Source: Pedobacter sp. SYSU D00535 (lineage in GTDB: Bacteria; Bacteroidota; Bacteroidia; Sphingobacteriales; Sphingobacteriaceae). Taken from it: a stretch of 64,000 nucleotides of DNA. The stretch is from NCBI RefSeq assembly GCF_017355855.1, contig NZ_JAFEWD010000003.1:186001-250000 (forward strand), given 5' to 3'. The notes under the pieces were generated by a model. That model did not search any database. It was not told where the DNA came from and worked only from the letters and a program-made list of their open reading frames with translations. This document shows positions 61,989 through 64,000 of the stretch, piece after piece (within the stretch, counting starts at the first letter, position 1; every line of letters begins with the position of its first letter). The translations under genes were made by a program, and so were the position numbers.

Positions 61989-64000
61989 CTACACACTTTT
62001 CAGCCACTCCGCCGCCGCATTCAGGTTATTAAACAGACGGGTAGTTACCCCAGCTTTCAGAACGTTCACGCTTTTATCGGCGGAAAGCTGACTGAACCTG
62101 CTCGGCGAATAGACCCACGCAAAGTGTGTTAGGCCTGCAGCTTCCATCATCGGAAACCAGTCTTTCCCCACCCACTCGGCCGCATCCGACCAGGTGCCCA
62201 GAACATTTGTATTATCATTCAATACTTTGCTGAAGGAGTGCTGCTTCAGCAGTTCAAGCATTTTCATACATCCGCGTTGTACGCTCTCGCTATTCTGAAA
62301 ACCTTTCCAGTCGACATACAGCCACTTTTGCTCCCCGTCGGCTTTGATGCTTATAAAACGGTTGGAGTAGAAGTCAACTTCGTCGACTACGGTGGCTTCC
62401 TTAGCAGAGCCATCTTTAAGGGGCAGCATAAAATAGAAGGTGGAGCCTTTGCCCTGCTCGCTTTCCAGCCAGAACCTTCCCTTGTGACGGCCCAGTATCT
62501 CGGCCACGATGAACAAGCCGAGTCCCATTCCCTGAAAGTGCATGGCAGTTTCTTCGATCCGGTAGAACCGCTCGAACAACCTGTTGATGCGGTCCTGCGG
62601 GATGCCGATACCGAAATCCTGTACAGAAACTACTAGCTGGTCATTGATCAAAGAGGAACGGACCAGCACCTTGTCCGCCTTGGGCGAGTACTTCACCGCA
62701 TTACTGATCATGTTGTTGATAACCTGCTCCAGCCGCTGATAGTCTCCCTCAATCTTTACGTGTACCTTTTCGATCAGCTCGATAGTATGACTGCTGATGG
62801 TCGACTGGTAGCTCGCTATCGCCTCTTCCAACACCTCATTGAAGTCGAATTCGCTCATCTTATAGTCCAGCCGACCCGCATTGATCTTCGATACATCCAG
62901 CAGATCGGATGTCAACTTCTGCAGCCTGTCGAGCTGCTTCAACGCTCCGCTAATAAACTTCTCATTCCCGTCCTTACTGGCTGTTTTGGCGGCTAGCTGC
63001 AAATAAGCTTTCGCACTCGTCAGTGGTGTCTTCAGTTCGTGGCTGGCAACGCTGATAAACTCATCCTTTTTAATCGATAGCTCTTTAATTGCTTCCAACT
63101 GTTCTTCCTCCTGCTTCCGCATCTGGAAGTGCTCGTACTGGTTCTGAAGGTACTTGCCCGTCAGCCTTAAATATTGCTTATAGCTGTCGTTAAACACCGC
63201 CCGGGCGCCCAGTCCCATCAGCACGATATTTCGCTTTTTATAATGATTGTAAGAATAAGCGATTAGGTAGCATTGCCGGGGCTGCTCCTCCCAGGGATTC
63301 AGGTAGAAATCCAGTCCGCTTTTCAAAACGAGGCTAGTGTCAAACAGCTCCTCGGTTTCTATCGACTTGACGATTTGTACTCCTTCGGGACTTAGAAAGG
63401 ATTGGGTCCCCAGGCCGTTTCTTACCCCAAATGAGGAGAGACAGCGCAAATGTCCGCTAGCCAGGTCCTGTTCAATAAATAAAGAGAAGGGTAGGTCTTT
63501 AGGACTGAGCGAGAGCTGCTTGTGACTCTCCAGCAGAAACTGATCGGAACGCTCCTTCTCGTAGTGGATGGGGATGGCCGTCGCCAGCGTCTCCATCCTG
63601 CGTTCATGCAATACCCTATCTGTGGTTTCCAGACAGCTCAGAAACAGGCCGCCCGCCGAACCGTCGTCGTTTCTGATAGGGCTATAGGAGAAATCAAAAA
63701 AGGTTTCTTCGATCAAGCTGGTCGTTCTTCTTCGCAGGAACAGGTTGAAGCCCGGAAAGCCATGGCTTTTTCCCTCGTGCAGGACGCTCTCAAACATGGG
63801 GCCTATCACGTCCCAGATCTCCTTCCAGGTATCCCAGGTAGACTTGCCGATTTCATTTTCCCTTTTCTCGCCAAGAATCGGGATATAGGCGTCGTTATAG
63901 AACTGGATGAAATCCGGTCCCCATGCAATATACATCGGTATCTGCGCCTCAAGAATGTTAGAAACAGAAGTCCTGAGGTTACCCGGCCAGTCTTCAATCT
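61989..64000 (-). CDS. PAS sensor histidine kinase with C-terminal STAS-like domain (5' end outside window)
   Basis: At least 670 residues; the open frame continues past the window edge. Upstream of the in-frame ATG at 63935 it reads IEDWPGNLRTSVSNILEAQIPMYIAWGPDFIQFYNDAYIPILG, the usual start of this PAS type, so 63935 is not the true start. A PAS/PAC region comes first, then a GAF-like segment, HisKA (SVASHELKTPLTS) and HATPase_c (NNMISNAVKYSP, DFGIGIP, GMGLGLFIVAEIL). The last 120 residues form a separate alpha/beta domain (WLYVDWKGF...SKVLNDN...AAEWL) like the free-standing protein at 17231-17614. This suggests a built-in regulatory or partner-binding module. Confidence 0.88.
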   Translation of the reverse strand, partial: IEDWPGNLRTSVSNILEAQIPMYIAWGPDFIQFYNDAYIPILGEKRENEIGKSTWDTWKEIWDVIGPMFESVLHEGKSHGFPGFNLFLRRRTTSLIEETFFDFSYSPIRNDDGSAGGLFLSCLETTDRVLHERRMETLATAIPIHYEKERSDQFLLESHKQLSLSPKDLPFSLFIEQDLASGHLRCLSSFGVRNGLGTQSFLSPEGVQIVKSIETEELFDTSLVLKSGLDFYLNPWEEQPRQCYLIAYSYNHYKKRNIVLMGLGARAVFNDSYKQYLRLTGKYLQNQYEHFQMRKQEEEQLEAIKELSIKKDEFISVASHELKTPLTSAKAYLQLAAKTASKDGNEKFISGALKQLDRLQKLTSDLLDVSKINAGRLDYKMSEFDFNEVLEEAIASYQSTISSHTIELIEKVHVKIEGDYQRLEQVINNMISNAVKYSPKADKVLVRSSLINDQLVVSVQDFGIGIPQDRINRLFERFYRIEETAMHFQGMGLGLFIVAEILGRHKGRFWLESEQGKGSTFYFMLPLKDGSAKEATVVDEVDFYSNRFISIKADGEQKWLYVDWKGFQNSESVQRGCMKMLELLKQHSFSKVLNDNTNVLGTWSDAAEWVGKDWFPMMEAAGLTHFAWVYSPSRFSQLSADKSVNVLKAGVTTRLFNNLNAAAEWLKSV

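Overview
The window looks like chromosomal DNA of a Bacteroidota bacterium, probably Sphingobacteriaceae or a close relative. The evidence is two SusC/SusD outer-membrane pairs, an ECF sigma/FecR/TonB-receptor unit, many lipoproteins with a Cys after a short signal peptide, PAS-type sensor kinases, a SusR-like regulator, and promoters of the Bacteroidota form TTTG-N19/20-TANNTTTG. No rRNA, tRNA, CRISPR array, insertion sequence or prophage was recognised. Identifications rest on reading motifs by eye; no database search was run.

Layout. 1-145: tail of an aldo/keto reductase. 233-3023: a triple-PAS histidine kinase and a PAS-LuxR regulator. 3158-11624: a tight six-gene plus-strand operon of mostly uncharacterised envelope proteins, ending in a 1340-residue multispanning protein (sensor-like extracytoplasmic region, cytoplasmic P-loop-like region) and a DUF2235 alpha/beta hydrolase. 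This is one of the two best candidates for an undescribed system. 11738-16553: a DUF4197 protein, then a TonB receptor paired with a beta-propeller phytase lipoprotein (phosphate scavenging). 16704-21657: small housekeeping or accessory genes (GNAT, STAS-like, two Crp-type regulators, hexapeptide acetyltransferase, two HAD phosphatases, a CAT-like acyltransferase). 21783-29714 (minus): ECF sigma, FecR, an STN-type TonB receptor and two surface lipoproteins. 29915-31477 (minus): YciI-like, VOC, and an AraC regulator broken by a frameshift.

31703-44881 is a complete starch utilisation locus: a SusR-like regulator, SusC, SusD, SusE, two GH13 amylases (one a lipoprotein of the archaeal/plant-like type) and a GH97 alpha-glucosidase, closed by a strong terminator. 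45328-54571 carries a large thioredoxin-domain protein, a GNAT, a second SusC/SusD pair without glycosidases, and a Mfa2-like lipoprotein. 54671-56818 (minus) is a receiver-PAS protein with a histidine-kinase-like end but no ATPase domain.

56819-59880 holds the second standout. A near-consensus promoter is followed by a palindrome and a 25-codon reading frame rich in cysteine, then a TonB receptor. This resembles a cysteine-responsive leader peptide controlling an outer-membrane transporter. The window ends with an RDD protein, a DUF6688-like membrane protein and a sensor kinase (5' end outside the window) whose C-terminal domain matches the free-standing protein at 17231-17614.
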